A stretch of DNA of 57,815 nt from an uncultured Prevotella sp. GTDB taxonomy: Bacteria; Bacteroidota; Bacteroidia; Bacteroidales; Bacteroidaceae. Made by a program: the position numbers and the translations under genes. This document shows, in pieces, positions 49,936-57,815 of this stretch. Where the stretch lies: contig CAJOEC010000029.1 in assembly GCA_905233425.1 (NCBI GenBank), positions 1 to 57,815 of the forward strand, read 5' to 3'. A model generated the notes under the pieces. It was not told the DNA's origin. It worked only from the letters and a program-made list of their open reading frames with translations, and did no database searches. Position 1 is the stretch's first letter, and the number at the start of each line of letters is the position of its first letter.

Positions 49936-52494
49936 TTAACTCTCTGAGGCGTGCTCTGTGGTGTATGTCAGCTCCTCCTTTTCGGGGTGTTTGTCGATGT
50001 GTATCACCGAGCCTAAACGGAGGTCTTCGCCGAGAATCAGTTCGCAGACCCCGTCCTCGACGTAGTTCTGCAGCGCACGTTTCAGCGGTCGTGCGCCGTA
50101 CTGCACGTCGTAGCCCTTCGTGGCCACAAACTCCTTGGCGGCGTCGGTCAGCGTCACCTCGTAGCCCAGTTCGCCGATGCGTTTCACCAGCGGTCGAAGT
50201 TCGACATCAACGATGCGCTTGATGGCTTCGAGGTCGAGCTGGTCGAAGGTGATGATCTCGTCGAGACGGTTCAGGAACTCAGGCGAGAACTGCTTCGACA
50301 GCGCCTTCTGTACTATCGAGCGGGCATGCTCGCGGTCTTTCTCGTCCATGGCCAGACCTATGCTACCGGCCGTGAAGCCCACACCGCGGCCGAAATCCTT
50401 CAGCTGGCGGGTTCCGGCGTTGCTGGTCATAATGATTATGGTGTTGCGGAAGTCTACAAAGCGGCCGTTGCCATCGGTCAGGCGACCCTCGTCCAATACT
50501 TGCAGCAGGAGATTGAACACGTTGCCGTGGGCCTTCTCAATCTCGTCCAACAGCACTATGCTGTAAGGCTTGCGGCGCACACGCTCAGTAAGCTGTCCGC
50601 CCTCCTCGTAGCCCACGTAGCCCGGAGGCGCACCTATGAGGCGCGAGACGTTGAACGACTCGGTGTACTCGCTCATGTCAATGCGAATGAGCGCGTCGGC
50701 CGAGCCGAACATCTGCTCTGCCAGCTTCTTCGCCAGATATGTCTTTCCCACGCCCGTCGGGCCGAGGAACATGAACGCGCCGATGGGGTGGTTGGGGTCT
50801 TTCAGTCCCACGCGGTTGCGCTGTATGGCCTTCACCATCTTGTCGATGGCCTTGTCCTGTGCGATGACACAGTCCTTCAGCGTCGGGCCCATGTTCTTCA
50901 GCCGCTGGCCCTCGTTCTCGGCCATGCGCTGAACGGGTATTCCCGTCATCATCGACACCACGTCGCTAACCTCCTTCTCGCCGACCGTCTGGCTGTCGTC
51001 GATGCCGCCGGTCTGCCATTCGGCCTGCATCTTGGCCAGTTCCTGCTCAAGTGCCAACTGCTTGTCGCGGTAGCTGGCGGCAAGCTCGAAGTTCTGGTTG
51101 GTCACAGCCCTCTGCTTCTTGTCCTTCACCACGGCCAGTTCCTTCTCCTTCTCGGTAATCTCAGGCGGAATCTGCGCCGTCTTCAGGTGCACTCGCGAGC
51201 CTGTCTCGTCAAGGGCGTCGATGGCTTTGTCGGGCTGGCTGCGGTCGGTGACATAGCGTTCTGTCAATTTGACACACGCCAATATGGCATCATCGGTGTA
51301 TCTGACATGGTGATGATGCTCGTAGCGGTCCTTTATGTTCTGTAGTATCTGTATGGTCTCGTCGACGGTCGTCGGCTCCACCAGCACCTTCTGGAAACGC
51401 CGCTCCAGCGCCCCGTCCTTCTCAATCGAATTGCGGTACTCGTCGAGCGTCGTTGCTCCGATACACTGTATGGTGCCGCGTGCCAGTGCGGGTTTCATGA
51501 TGTTGGCAGCGTCCATCGATCCTGCGGTGCCGCCAGCGCCAATCATCGTGTGTATCTCGTCGATGAAGACAATGGTGTCGGGGCTTGACTCTATTTCTTT
51601 GAGCAGCGCCTTGATGCGTTCCTCAAACTGTCCGCGGTATTTCGTGCCGGCCACAAGGCCCGTCATGTCGAGGTTCACTATGCGCTTGCCGAAGAACATG
51701 GGTGAGCACTTGTGCTGGGAGATGAGCTGTGCCAGACCCTCCACAATCGCGCTCTTTCCCACTCCCGGCTCGCCGATGAGTATGGGGTTGTTCTTCTTGC
51801 GCCGCCCCAGAATCTCCATCACGCGGTGTATCTCGCGCTCACGGCCCACCACTTTGTCGAGTTTGCCATCGGCGGCGGCCTTCGTCAGGTCGGTCGAGAA
51901 ATTATCGAGCACAGGGGTCTTCGACTTCTCTTTCTTCCCCTCGCCCTTCTTCTCGGTGGTGTTGGTGGTTGTACCCTCGTCATCGTCCTCCTCGTCCTCG
52001 TCGGGCAGGTTCAGGGCGTCCTGTGTGGTCGATGAGTTGTGGAGTTGTGGGGTTGGTTCGCCGCCCTTCAGCAGGGTCAGCACTTCGTCGTAGTTCATGT
52101 TGTTTGTCTCTAATATTTGTTTTGCGCCGTTGTTCATCTGGTCGTGCAGTATGGCTAAGAGCAGGTGCTCCTCCTCCACGGGCTGCTTGTGCTGTATGCG
52201 TGCCTCGAGCACCGCGAGCTTCAGTATGTTCGATGCCCCTTCGTTCAGCACCAGGTCGGTGGTGCTCATGGTGCTGTTCATAGCGTCGTGCTGCACTTTC
52301 TGCTCCAACGAGTGTTTTATGCCCGGAGTGTTGAGCCGAAGGCGGCGGAACAGGTTGTTGGCCGCACCGTCCTTCATGCGCATCATGCCCAACAGCAGGT
52401 GCTCAGGACCCACCGACGTGCTCGACAGGCGTGCGGCCTCCTCACGCGAGAAGGCCAGAATCTCGGTCACCTTGGTTGAAAACTGACTTATCAT
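49936..52494 (-). CDS. clpC: ATP-dependent Clp protease ATP-binding subunit ClpC
   Basis: 852 residues: Clp_N repeats (1-150), an acidic Asp/Glu and Thr-rich linker (~165-200), AAA-1 with Walker A 'GEPGVGKSAIVEG', a UVR-type coiled segment near 440 ('NFELAASYRDKQLALEQEL'), and AAA-2 with 'GPTGVGKTYLAKK'. The loop 'GRGVGFTAG' in AAA-2 fits a ClpP-binding (V/I/L)GF tripeptide, and the middle domain is short, so this is ClpC and not ClpB. It unfolds proteins for ClpP. Its start is at 52494. Confidence 0.93.
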   Translation of the reverse strand: MISQFSTKVTEILAFSREEAARLSSTSVGPEHLLLGMMRMKDGAANNLFRRLRLNTPGIKHSLEQKVQHDAMNSTMSTTDLVLNEGASNILKLAVLEARIQHKQPVEEEHLLLAILHDQMNNGAKQILETNNMNYDEVLTLLKGGEPTPQLHNSSTTQDALNLPDEDEEDDDEGTTTNTTEKKGEGKKEKSKTPVLDNFSTDLTKAAADGKLDKVVGREREIHRVMEILGRRKKNNPILIGEPGVGKSAIVEGLAQLISQHKCSPMFFGKRIVNLDMTGLVAGTKYRGQFEERIKALLKEIESSPDTIVFIDEIHTMIGAGGTAGSMDAANIMKPALARGTIQCIGATTLDEYRNSIEKDGALERRFQKVLVEPTTVDETIQILQNIKDRYEHHHHVRYTDDAILACVKLTERYVTDRSQPDKAIDALDETGSRVHLKTAQIPPEITEKEKELAVVKDKKQRAVTNQNFELAASYRDKQLALEQELAKMQAEWQTGGIDDSQTVGEKEVSDVVSMMTGIPVQRMAENEGQRLKNMGPTLKDCVIAQDKAIDKMVKAIQRNRVGLKDPNHPIGAFMFLGPTGVGKTYLAKKLAEQMFGSADALIRIDMSEYTESFNVSRLIGAPPGYVGYEEGGQLTERVRRKPYSIVLLDEIEKAHGNVFNLLLQVLDEGRLTDGNGRFVDFRNTIIIMTSNAGTRQLKDFGRGVGFTAGSIGLAMDEKDREHARSIVQKALSKQFSPEFLNRLDEIITFDQLDLEAIKRIVDVELRPLVKRIGELGYEVTLTDAAKEFVATKGYDVQYGARPLKRALQNYVEDGVCELILGEDLRLGSVIHIDKHPEKEELTYTTEHASES

Positions 52495-52604
52495 TTAATA
52501 ATATAAACTGTTTTTATGCAACAATATTGTAGCTTTTGCTTCCTTTCGTCCATAAATGCAAAAGTTGTGCCAAAAAAAATAATGATATGCCTACCACACT
52601 GTAG

Positions 52605-52651
52605 GGACGCGACGTGTCGCGTCCGAAATGTGGACGCGACGTGTCGCGTCC
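52605..52651. repeat. Paired hairpins GGACGCGACGTGTCGCGTCC
   Basis: Two identical 20-bp palindromes (52605-52624 and 52632-52651) are enclosed by CTGTAGG and CCTACAG, so the whole block is also one large inverted repeat. Confidence 0.8.
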
Positions 52652-52674
52652 CTACAGATGCTGTAGACGGTATG

Positions 52675-52883
52675 AAAATCGGTTCACGGCGGCCGCTGTG
52701 AATAATTGCGCCGCCCGCCACGGACATTCACGGCGGCCGCTGTGAATGTCCGTGGCGGGCGCCGTGAACCGCCGATGCGCGGCCTCTCTCCCTCGTAAGC
52801 CCGTCCTCTCTCCCTCGGAAATGCGGTCTTTCTCCCTCGGATGCCCGTCCTCTCACACTCGTAACCCCGTCCCCTCTCCCTCG
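52675..52883. repeat. 22-bp-period array, type B, copy 2
   Basis: AAAATCGGTTC (52675-52685) precedes GC-rich units at 52689, 52711 (degenerate), 52733 and 52755 (degenerate), then CTCCCTCG units at 52788, 52810, 52832, 52854 (CACACTCG) and 52876. All intervals are 22 bp except the 33-bp step between the two unit types. The leader-to-first-unit distance (14) and the 33-bp step are the same in copy 1 at 33964-34124. Confidence 0.85.
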
Positions 52884-53064
52884 TAAGCCCGTGCCTATTA
52901 TTTCCCCTACGGCACCTATCGCGCAAGCCCATTATTCTTATTATTCCAATTTCTTTCCCCCCAAAAAACAGGCATTTCTTTCATTCTCATTCATATATCC
53001 GACGGAAAAACAGCGAATTTTGTATTTTTCTTCGCTAACATTGTTCTGTTTCCCGAAAAAGTGT

Positions 53065-53072
53065 TACCTTTG
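53065..53072 (+). promoter_or_regulatory. Promoter -7 box of the barrel gene
   Basis: TACCTTTG followed by CAGCCG, 42 bases before the start codon at 53115. Confidence 0.65.
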
Positions 53073-53114
53073 CAGCCGAAAAACAGTAATTAATCAGTAA
53101 AAACCAAAAAGACA

Positions 53115-53834
53115 ATGAAAAAGATTATGATTGTTGCAGCCATGATGGTGGCTGCCGTGGGTGCAAAAGCACAGTTTGAACCAGGGACATTCTCCATACA
53201 GCCTAAGGTGGGAGTGTCGGTATGTTGGTTGAGCAACCTTCCAGACCTGCACGTGAACAGGGAACTGCTGAAAAACGTGGGAATGGAACTGAGCAAGGAC
53301 GTGACCCTCGAGAAGTCGGTCACTGTGGGCGAGCTTATCGGCGTGGAGGCAGAATACCAGCTGTTCCGCAGCTTCAGCATCGCCGCCGGAGTGAACTACT
53401 CGCTGCAAGGCGGAGGATGGGACGACTATGAGTACAAGAACGGAAAAGACGAGGTGGAGATTAAGGACGTGAAGTACCAGACAGGATACATCACGGTGCC
53501 CGTCACCGCCAACTATTACCTGTTCAAGGGATTTGCAGTGAAGGCCGGCGTGCAGTTCGGATTCCTGACGAATGCCGACGACTGTAACTCCATCGAGTCG
53601 AAATACGACAAGACCACGAGCACATACACATTCGAGACCGACGTGAAGGACAGCTTCGAGAAGTTCGACCTCTCGATCCCCATGGGCGTGTCATACCAGT
53701 TCAAGGTGCCCATCGTCCTCGACCTGCGCTACAATCTCGGACTGACGAAGGTGAACAAGGAAAGCGTCACGGGCGTGAAGGACATGAAGAACAATGTCAT
53801 CCAGTTCACCGTGGGCTACAAGTTCGCTCTGTGA
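53115..53834 (+). CDS. Outer-membrane beta-barrel protein (OMP_b-brl type)
   Basis: 239 residues; signal peptide 'MKKIMIVAAMMVAAVGAKAQ'. The mature part is made of alternating amphipathic strands such as 'VGELIGVEAEYQLFRSFSIAAGVNYSL' (split here as two strands) and 'YITVPVTANYYLFKGFAVKAGVQFGFL', ending 'VIQFTVGYKFAL' with a terminal hydrophobic residue, typical of the porin-family outer-membrane beta-barrel domain (PF13568). No specific ligand can be inferred. A HAD phosphatase gene follows after 23 bp. Confidence 0.8.
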   Translation: MKKIMIVAAMMVAAVGAKAQFEPGTFSIQPKVGVSVCWLSNLPDLHVNRELLKNVGMELSKDVTLEKSVTVGELIGVEAEYQLFRSFSIAAGVNYSLQGGGWDDYEYKNGKDEVEIKDVKYQTGYITVPVTANYYLFKGFAVKAGVQFGFLTNADDCNSIESKYDKTTSTYTFETDVKDSFEKFDLSIPMGVSYQFKVPIVLDLRYNLGLTKVNKESVTGVKDMKNNVIQFTVGYKFAL

Positions 53835-53857
53835 TCCGCAATTTTAAACAAACAAGA

Positions 53858-54511
53858 ATGACGGGCAGGCTGAAGGCTGCACTCTTCGACCTCGACGGCG
53901 TGGTGTTCGACACTGAGCCGCAGTACACTGTGTTCTGGGGGAGCCAGTGCCGGCTCTACCACCCTGAGCATCCGGGGCTGGAGCACGAGATTAAAGGCTC
54001 GACGCTAGAACAGATATTCGACCGCTGGTGGGCCGGGCCGCTCGAGGCCGAGCGCGAGGCTGTAACACGGCGCCTCGACGAATTTGAGGCGCAGATGACT
54101 TACGACTATGTGCCGGGCCTTGTCGCATTTGTAGAGGACTTGCGAAGCCACGGCGTGAAGACCGCCATCGTCACCAGCTCGAATCAGGCGAAGATGAACA
54201 GCGTCTACCGAAGGCGCCCGGAACTTCGCCTGCTCTTCGACGAAATACTCACCAGCGAGGACTTCACCGAGAGCAAGCCCTCGCCGCAGTGCTATCTGAC
54301 AGCCGCAAGGCGACTCGGGGCCGACCCGGAGGAATGCGTGGTGTTCGAGGACAGCTTCAACGGGCTGCGCGCGGCAAGGGCTGCGCGGATGTTCGTCGTA
54401 GGCCTCGTCACCACCAACAGCCGCGAAGCCATCGCCCCGCTGTCGGACTTACAGACAGAAAACTATAATCATCTAAAATGGAGTGAATGGACTGCCCCCT
54501 TCACTCCCTAA
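53858..54511 (+). CDS. HAD-superfamily phosphatase (beta-phosphoglucomutase-like)
   Basis: 217 residues from the ATG at 53858; the upstream GTG overlapping the previous stop is less likely. HAD motif I is 'LFDLDGVVFDTE' (DxD), motif II 'IVTSSNQAK', motif III Lys in 'ESKPSPQCYLTAA', and motif IV 'CVVFEDSFNGLRAA'. The helical cap places it with class I phosphoglucomutase-like enzymes; substrate unknown, most likely a sugar phosphate. panB starts 12 bp downstream, so the two are probably co-transcribed. Confidence 0.88.
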   Translation: MTGRLKAALFDLDGVVFDTEPQYTVFWGSQCRLYHPEHPGLEHEIKGSTLEQIFDRWWAGPLEAEREAVTRRLDEFEAQMTYDYVPGLVAFVEDLRSHGVKTAIVTSSNQAKMNSVYRRRPELRLLFDEILTSEDFTESKPSPQCYLTAARRLGADPEECVVFEDSFNGLRAARAARMFVVGLVTTNSREAIAPLSDLQTENYNHLKWSEWTAPFTP

Positions 54512-54523
54512 ATAAAAAGAACA

Positions 54524-55345
54524 ATGTCAGGATATTTAGTCAGCGACGAGCGCAAAGTAACCACCCGCCGCTTCATAGAAATGAAACAGAAGGGTGAGAA
54601 AATATCGATGCTCACCTCCTACGACTTCACCACTGCCAGCATCGTCGACCGCGCGGGCGTCGACTCTATTCTCGTCGGCGACTCGGCATCGAACGTGATG
54701 GGGGGAAACACCACAACACTGCCCATCACCGTCGACCAGATGATATACCACGCACGCTCGGTGGTCAAAGCCGTGAAGCGCGCACTCGTGGTCTGCGACA
54801 TGCCATTCGGCTCCTACCAGATAGGAAGCCACGACGGAGTGAGCAACGCCTTACGCATAATGAAGGAGAGCGGATGCGACGCGCTGAAGCTCGAGGGCGG
54901 AGAGGAGATTCTGCCCACGGTGAAGCGCATCCTCGATGCCGGAATACCCGTGATAGGACACTTAGGGCTGACACCGCAAAGTATCAATAAATTCGGCACT
55001 TATGCCGTCAGGGCTAAAGAAGAGCGTGAGGCTGAGAAGCTGATGAACGATGCCCGTCTGCTGGCCGAGGTTGGATGCTTCGCTGTAGTCCTCGAGAAGG
55101 TGCCCGCAGCACTCGCAGCGAAGGTCACCGAGGAGATTGCCATACCCACCATAGGCATCGGTGCCGGGGCAGGATGTGACGGCCAGGTTCTCGTTATCGC
55201 CGACATGCTGGGAATGACGCAGGGATTCTCGCCCCGTTTCCTCCGCCGCTATGCCGACCTCAACACCGTCATCACCGACGCCGTCGGCCAGTATGTCACC
55301 GACGTGAAAAGCGGCGAGTTCCCCAACGAGAGCGAATCATACTAA
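54524..55345 (+). CDS. panB: 3-methyl-2-oxobutanoate hydroxymethyltransferase
   Basis: First step of pantothenate synthesis, adding a hydroxymethyl group from methylene-tetrahydrofolate to ketoisovalerate. 273 residues. Motifs are '[19 protein letters not shown]', '[16 protein letters not shown]' (metal-binding Asp), 'DMPFGSYQ', '[12 protein letters not shown]' and the catalytic Glu in '[13 protein letters not shown]'. A LacI-type regulator begins 3 bp after the stop. Confidence 0.95.
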   Translation: MSGYLVSDERKVTTRRFIEMKQKGEKISMLTSYDFTTASIVDRAGVDSILVGDSASNVMGGNTTTLPITVDQMIYHARSVVKAVKRALVVCDMPFGSYQIGSHDGVSNALRIMKESGCDALKLEGGEEILPTVKRILDAGIPVIGHLGLTPQSINKFGTYAVRAKEEREAEKLMNDARLLAEVGCFAVVLEKVPAALAAKVTEEIAIPTIGIGAGAGCDGQVLVIADMLGMTQGFSPRFLRRYADLNTVITDAVGQYVTDVKSGEFPNESESY

Positions 55346-55348
55346 GAT

Positions 55349-56413
55349 ATGGACAAGATTAGGATAAAAGACATTGCCGTGAGGGCAGGGGTCAGCGTAG
55401 GAACAGTGGACCGCGTGCTCCACAACAGGCCAAACGTTTCGAAACCCGCACGAGAGAAGGTGGAACAGGCACTGGCCGAGATGGACTACCAGCCAAACGT
55501 CTATGCCTCGGCACTGGCATACAACAAGGACTACACCTTCGTATGCATCATCCCCATGCACGACAGCGAGGCATACTGGGACGAGATCGAGGAGGGCGTG
55601 CAGGCTGCAACACACCACCGGCGCGACTTCCACGTCACACTGAAGATGCTCTACTACGAGCGCTTCAACGCCCCGACATTCGAGAAGGCGGCTGCCGAAT
55701 GCCTCGACGAAAAGGTCGACGGCGTCATTGTCGTACCCGCTAAACTTGAGGTTACACGAGCCTTCACCGACGAGCTGACAGAGAGGGGAATACCGTTCAT
55801 CCTTCTCGACTCATACCTCCCCGACCTGAAGCCCCTGGCATTCTTCGGGCAGGACTCCTTCCAGAGCGGATATTTCGCTGCACGCATGATGATGCTCCTC
55901 GCGTCGAGGGAGAAGGAGATAATGGTCATGAAACAGCTGAAGGACGGACACATTGGCTCGAAACAGCAGTCGAACCGCGAGACAGGATTCCGCCACTACA
56001 TGAAGGACCACTTCCCCGAGATAGAGATTACCGAGGTGAATCTGCCGTTAGGACAGCCGAAGGAGTCGTTCGACGTGATATTGGAGACATTCTTCGCCGA
56101 GCATCCGCACGTCCACCACTGCATTACGTTCAACTCGAAGGCTCACCTTGTCGGCGAGTTCCTGCTGCGCACCAACCGTCGCAACATCCAGATTATGGGC
56201 TACGACATGGTGCCGAAGAACGCCGAGTGTGTCCGACAGGGAAGCATCTCCTTCCTCATTGCCCAGCACGCCTACCTGCAAGGCTACTCATGCGTCGAGA
56301 CTCTCTTCCAGGCCATCGTCCTCCGCCACGAGGTCACTCCCGTCAACTACATGCCCATAGAACTGCTAACAAAGGAGAACATCGACTTCTACCGTCGCAC
56401 AAACATCGGATAA
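55349..56413 (+). CDS. LacI-family transcriptional regulator
   Basis: 354 residues. The N-terminal helix-turn-helix is 'IRIKDIAVRAGVSVGTVDRV', followed by the hinge 'ALAEMDYQPNVYASALA', and a periplasmic-binding-protein-like effector domain ('TFVCIIPMHDSEAYWDEIEEG', 'VDGVIVVPAKLE', 'GIPFILLDSYLPD', 'IQIMGYDMVPKNAECV'). The domain is of the sugar or polyol type. It is tightly linked to panB by position, but its targets are more likely carbohydrate genes; no operator was recognised. Confidence 0.9.
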   Translation: MDKIRIKDIAVRAGVSVGTVDRVLHNRPNVSKPAREKVEQALAEMDYQPNVYASALAYNKDYTFVCIIPMHDSEAYWDEIEEGVQAATHHRRDFHVTLKMLYYERFNAPTFEKAAAECLDEKVDGVIVVPAKLEVTRAFTDELTERGIPFILLDSYLPDLKPLAFFGQDSFQSGYFAARMMMLLASREKEIMVMKQLKDGHIGSKQQSNRETGFRHYMKDHFPEIEITEVNLPLGQPKESFDVILETFFAEHPHVHHCITFNSKAHLVGEFLLRTNRRNIQIMGYDMVPKNAECVRQGSISFLIAQHAYLQGYSCVETLFQAIVLRHEVTPVNYMPIELLTKENIDFYRRTNIG

Positions 56414-56504
56414 GCGACCTGTAGGTCCCGCATCGTCATGTCCTGAATGGTGCGATATGGGCAAATTTTTTGTCTGCACTGACACTGAGCATGGAGACAG
56501 AATC

Positions 56505-56590
56505 GTCTTTATTTCATAAAAAAAGCGAGATAAAGACATACGGAGAGGACTTCGTTTGTCTTTATCTCGTAAAAAAAGTAAGATAAAGAC
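56505..56590. repeat. Two 33-bp palindromes at the 5' end of the truncated ATPase gene
   Basis: Copies at 56505-56537 and 56558-56590 have the form GTCTTTATYTC-N11-GAGATAAAGAC (slightly varied). Each folds into a hairpin with an A-rich loop, and they also pair with each other. The second supplies the apparent N-terminus of the following frame. Confidence 0.75.
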
Positions 56591-57665
56591 AGATTTCCTG
56601 ACCGCATTGGAGTGGTTCTGGAACGGATGGGGATCGGCCATTCACAATCTTGTGTTCATTGTATGCGGATCGGCGACCACATGGATAACCAGCAAACTAC
56701 TCCACAACATCGGCGGACTCTACAACCGCGCCACTGCACGCATATACCTTCATCCCTTCACACTACATGAGACAGAGCAGTATCTGCTGGCCAACAACAT
56801 ACGTTGGAGCCACTATGAGACAGTGGAGTGTTACATGGTAATGGGGGGCATACCCTACTATCTGCGCCAGATAGACCCTTCGCAGAGCTATATGCAAAAC
56901 ATTGACCGACTGTTTTTCGCAAAGAAAGCCGTGCTATGGGATGTGTTCCACAACCTCTACCGCACGCTGTTCAGCAATGCCGAGACTTACGAGCGCATCG
57001 TCGAGACCTTGGCACGCAAGCGAATAGGACTGACGCGCAGAGAGATAGCCCAGAACACGGGGCTGCCCGCCAATGGCTCCCTCACGACAATGCTCGAAAA
57101 CCTTGCCGACAGCGACTTTATACGACTTTATAATTATTATGGAAGCAGGAAGCGCGACACGCTCTATCAGTTGGCTGACTACTACACCCTGTTCTATCTC
57201 CACTTCATCAAAGACAGACACGGGCTGGACGAACATTTCTGGACTAACACCATCGACAACCCCGCGCGGAGAGCTTGGGCGGGCTATGCCTTCGAACAAG
57301 TGTGCAAAGACCATCTGGCGCAGGTAAAGCGCAAACTGGGCATCGGAGCCGTGCTGAGTCAGTATTCGTCGTGGTTCGGGAAAAACGAGGATGACCGTGG
57401 GGCAGAGATAGACCTCGTCATTGAGCGCCGCGATAATGTCATCAACCTCTGCGAGATGAAATTCAGCATCAAGGAGTTTGTCATCGATAAGGACTACGAC
57501 ATGGCACTTCGCAACAAGATTGGGGCCTTCCGCTATGCCACAAAGACTGCCAACAAAGCCCTCCATCTTACCTTCATCACTACATACGGAGTGAAACAGG
57601 GCATGTACAGCAGCATCGTGCAGAGCCAAGTGACGATGGACGATTTGTTCGAAGCGGTGCTGTAG
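56556..57665 (+). CDS. N-terminally truncated AAA ATPase of the ATPase_2/DUF234 family (probable pseudogene)
   Basis: The frame opens at a TTG inside a palindrome and joins the family at 'FLTALEWFWNGWGSA', which in full-length relatives follows Walker B. 'FIVCGSATTWITSKLLHNIGGLYNR' (sensor region, split) and 'YLHPFTLHETEQYL' are typical, then a winged helix ('LTRREIAQNTGLPANGSLTTML') and the DUF234 nuclease-like C-domain ('GAEIDLVIERRDNVINLCEMKFS', with Asp and E-x-K). About 100-150 N-terminal residues, including Walker A, are missing. No upstream remnant is visible, so the break coincides with the palindromes. Confidence 0.75.
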   Translation: MSLSRKKSKIKTDFLTALEWFWNGWGSAIHNLVFIVCGSATTWITSKLLHNIGGLYNRATARIYLHPFTLHETEQYLLANNIRWSHYETVECYMVMGGIPYYLRQIDPSQSYMQNIDRLFFAKKAVLWDVFHNLYRTLFSNAETYERIVETLARKRIGLTRREIAQNTGLPANGSLTTMLENLADSDFIRLYNYYGSRKRDTLYQLADYYTLFYLHFIKDRHGLDEHFWTNTIDNPARRAWAGYAFEQVCKDHLAQVKRKLGIGAVLSQYSSWFGKNEDDRGAEIDLVIERRDNVINLCEMKFSIKEFVIDKDYDMALRNKIGAFRYATKTANKALHLTFITTYGVKQGMYSSIVQSQVTMDDLFEAVL

Positions 57666-57681
57666 CACCCGCACAACTGCT

Positions 57682-57722
57682 GCCAAGAATGACGGTGCCC
57701 CTACTGAAAAGCAGACAAATAA
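57682..57722. repeat. Second copy of the 41-bp dispersed repeat
   Basis: 36 of 41 positions match the glnA-leader copy at 39856-39896. Here it follows the stop of the truncated ATPase gene and immediately precedes a long hairpin. Confidence 0.65.
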
Positions 57723-57726
57723 CGAT

Positions 57727-57772
57727 ACAGGGCTTCGTGGTTTCGAGGAATCGAGAAACTATGAAGCCCTGT
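57727..57772. terminator. Long hairpin after the truncated ATPase gene
   Basis: ACAGGGCTTCGTGGTTTC pairs imperfectly with GAAACTATGAAGCCCTGT around a short GAGGAATC-type loop. It could be a bidirectional terminator or the end of a repeat element. Confidence 0.5.
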
Positions 57773-57815
57773 TGTACTTTCGACATCAGGGCCACATTAT
57801 TTATATTGGGTAAAG

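Larger units (their letters stand above)
52495..53114. other. Gene-free stretch of 620 bases upstream of clpC and the barrel gene
   Basis: Contains a double hairpin (52605-52651), the second type B 22-bp array (52675-52883) and the promoter of the plus-strand barrel gene. No coding frame is supported. Confidence 0.65.

Noticed and set aside
50326..51345. 339-codon plus-strand frame inside clpC
   Set aside because: Antisense shadow of a long conserved ATPase; composition is Leu/His/Arg-rich with no recognisable family.

Overview
The window looks like Bacteroidales chromosome, most likely Prevotellaceae. Promoters carry the Bacteroidetes -7 box (TAnnTTTG, usually TACCTTTGC), Shine-Dalgarno sites are weak, and glutamine synthetase is type III. 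DapL, a C10 (interpain-like) protease, GH43/GH25 enzymes and the C-terminal 'YDLxGRR...KGIYI' tail of secreted proteins also fit. Coding GC is moderate and intergenic DNA is AT-rich but full of GC-rich repeats. I see no rRNA, tRNA or CRISPR.

Layout. 1-5987: end of an AAA/PD-(D/E)XK gene, a repeat-filled gap, then secreted proteins (GH25 lysozyme, DUF3857 protein, esterase). 5981-29717: a nitrogen/glutamine block with asnB, a carA-carB' fusion, glnB-amtB-porin, a purF paralogue, pyrG, a second amtB, gltB and gltD, interrupted by an AAA/PD-(D/E)XK gene and an Rpn-type nuclease gene. 29739-39644: GH43 enzyme, dapF-dapL, a VapBC-like pair, and a CotH/FISUMP/C10-protease operon. 39954-42170: glnA (GSIII). 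42194-49840: guaB, two parvulin-type chaperones, an OstA/LptA-like protein and a Wzx-like flippase, all on the minus strand. 49936-57665: clpC, an outer-membrane barrel, HAD phosphatase, panB, a LacI-type regulator and an N-terminally truncated ATPase.

The nitrogen genes form one system. Two Amt channels with a PII protein bring in ammonium, GSIII and GOGAT make glutamine and glutamate, and AsnB, CarA, PurF-like and PyrG are glutamine amidotransferases that spend it. Six of their promoters (asnB, car, glnB, pyrG, amtB2, glnA) share a TTTAACAAWC-like box exactly 50-51 nt upstream of the -7 box. In four of them a GAAAG-N15/16-CTTTC inverted repeat lies between box and -7. I propose this as an undescribed glutamine/nitrogen regulon operator.

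Two other patterns stand out. First, MITE-like GC-rich palindromic elements are inserted in frame into conserved enzymes (AsnB, CarA, CarB, PurF-like, PyrG, GltB, GltD), adding peptides such as 'GEGSIYSQEQ' and 'TTPLPxREGxGxG'; one copy has fused carA to carB. Second, four intergenic arrays are built on an exact 22-bp period: two with TTCCCAC/GTGGGAA palindromes and two with GCGGCCGC palindromes followed by CTCCCTCG units.
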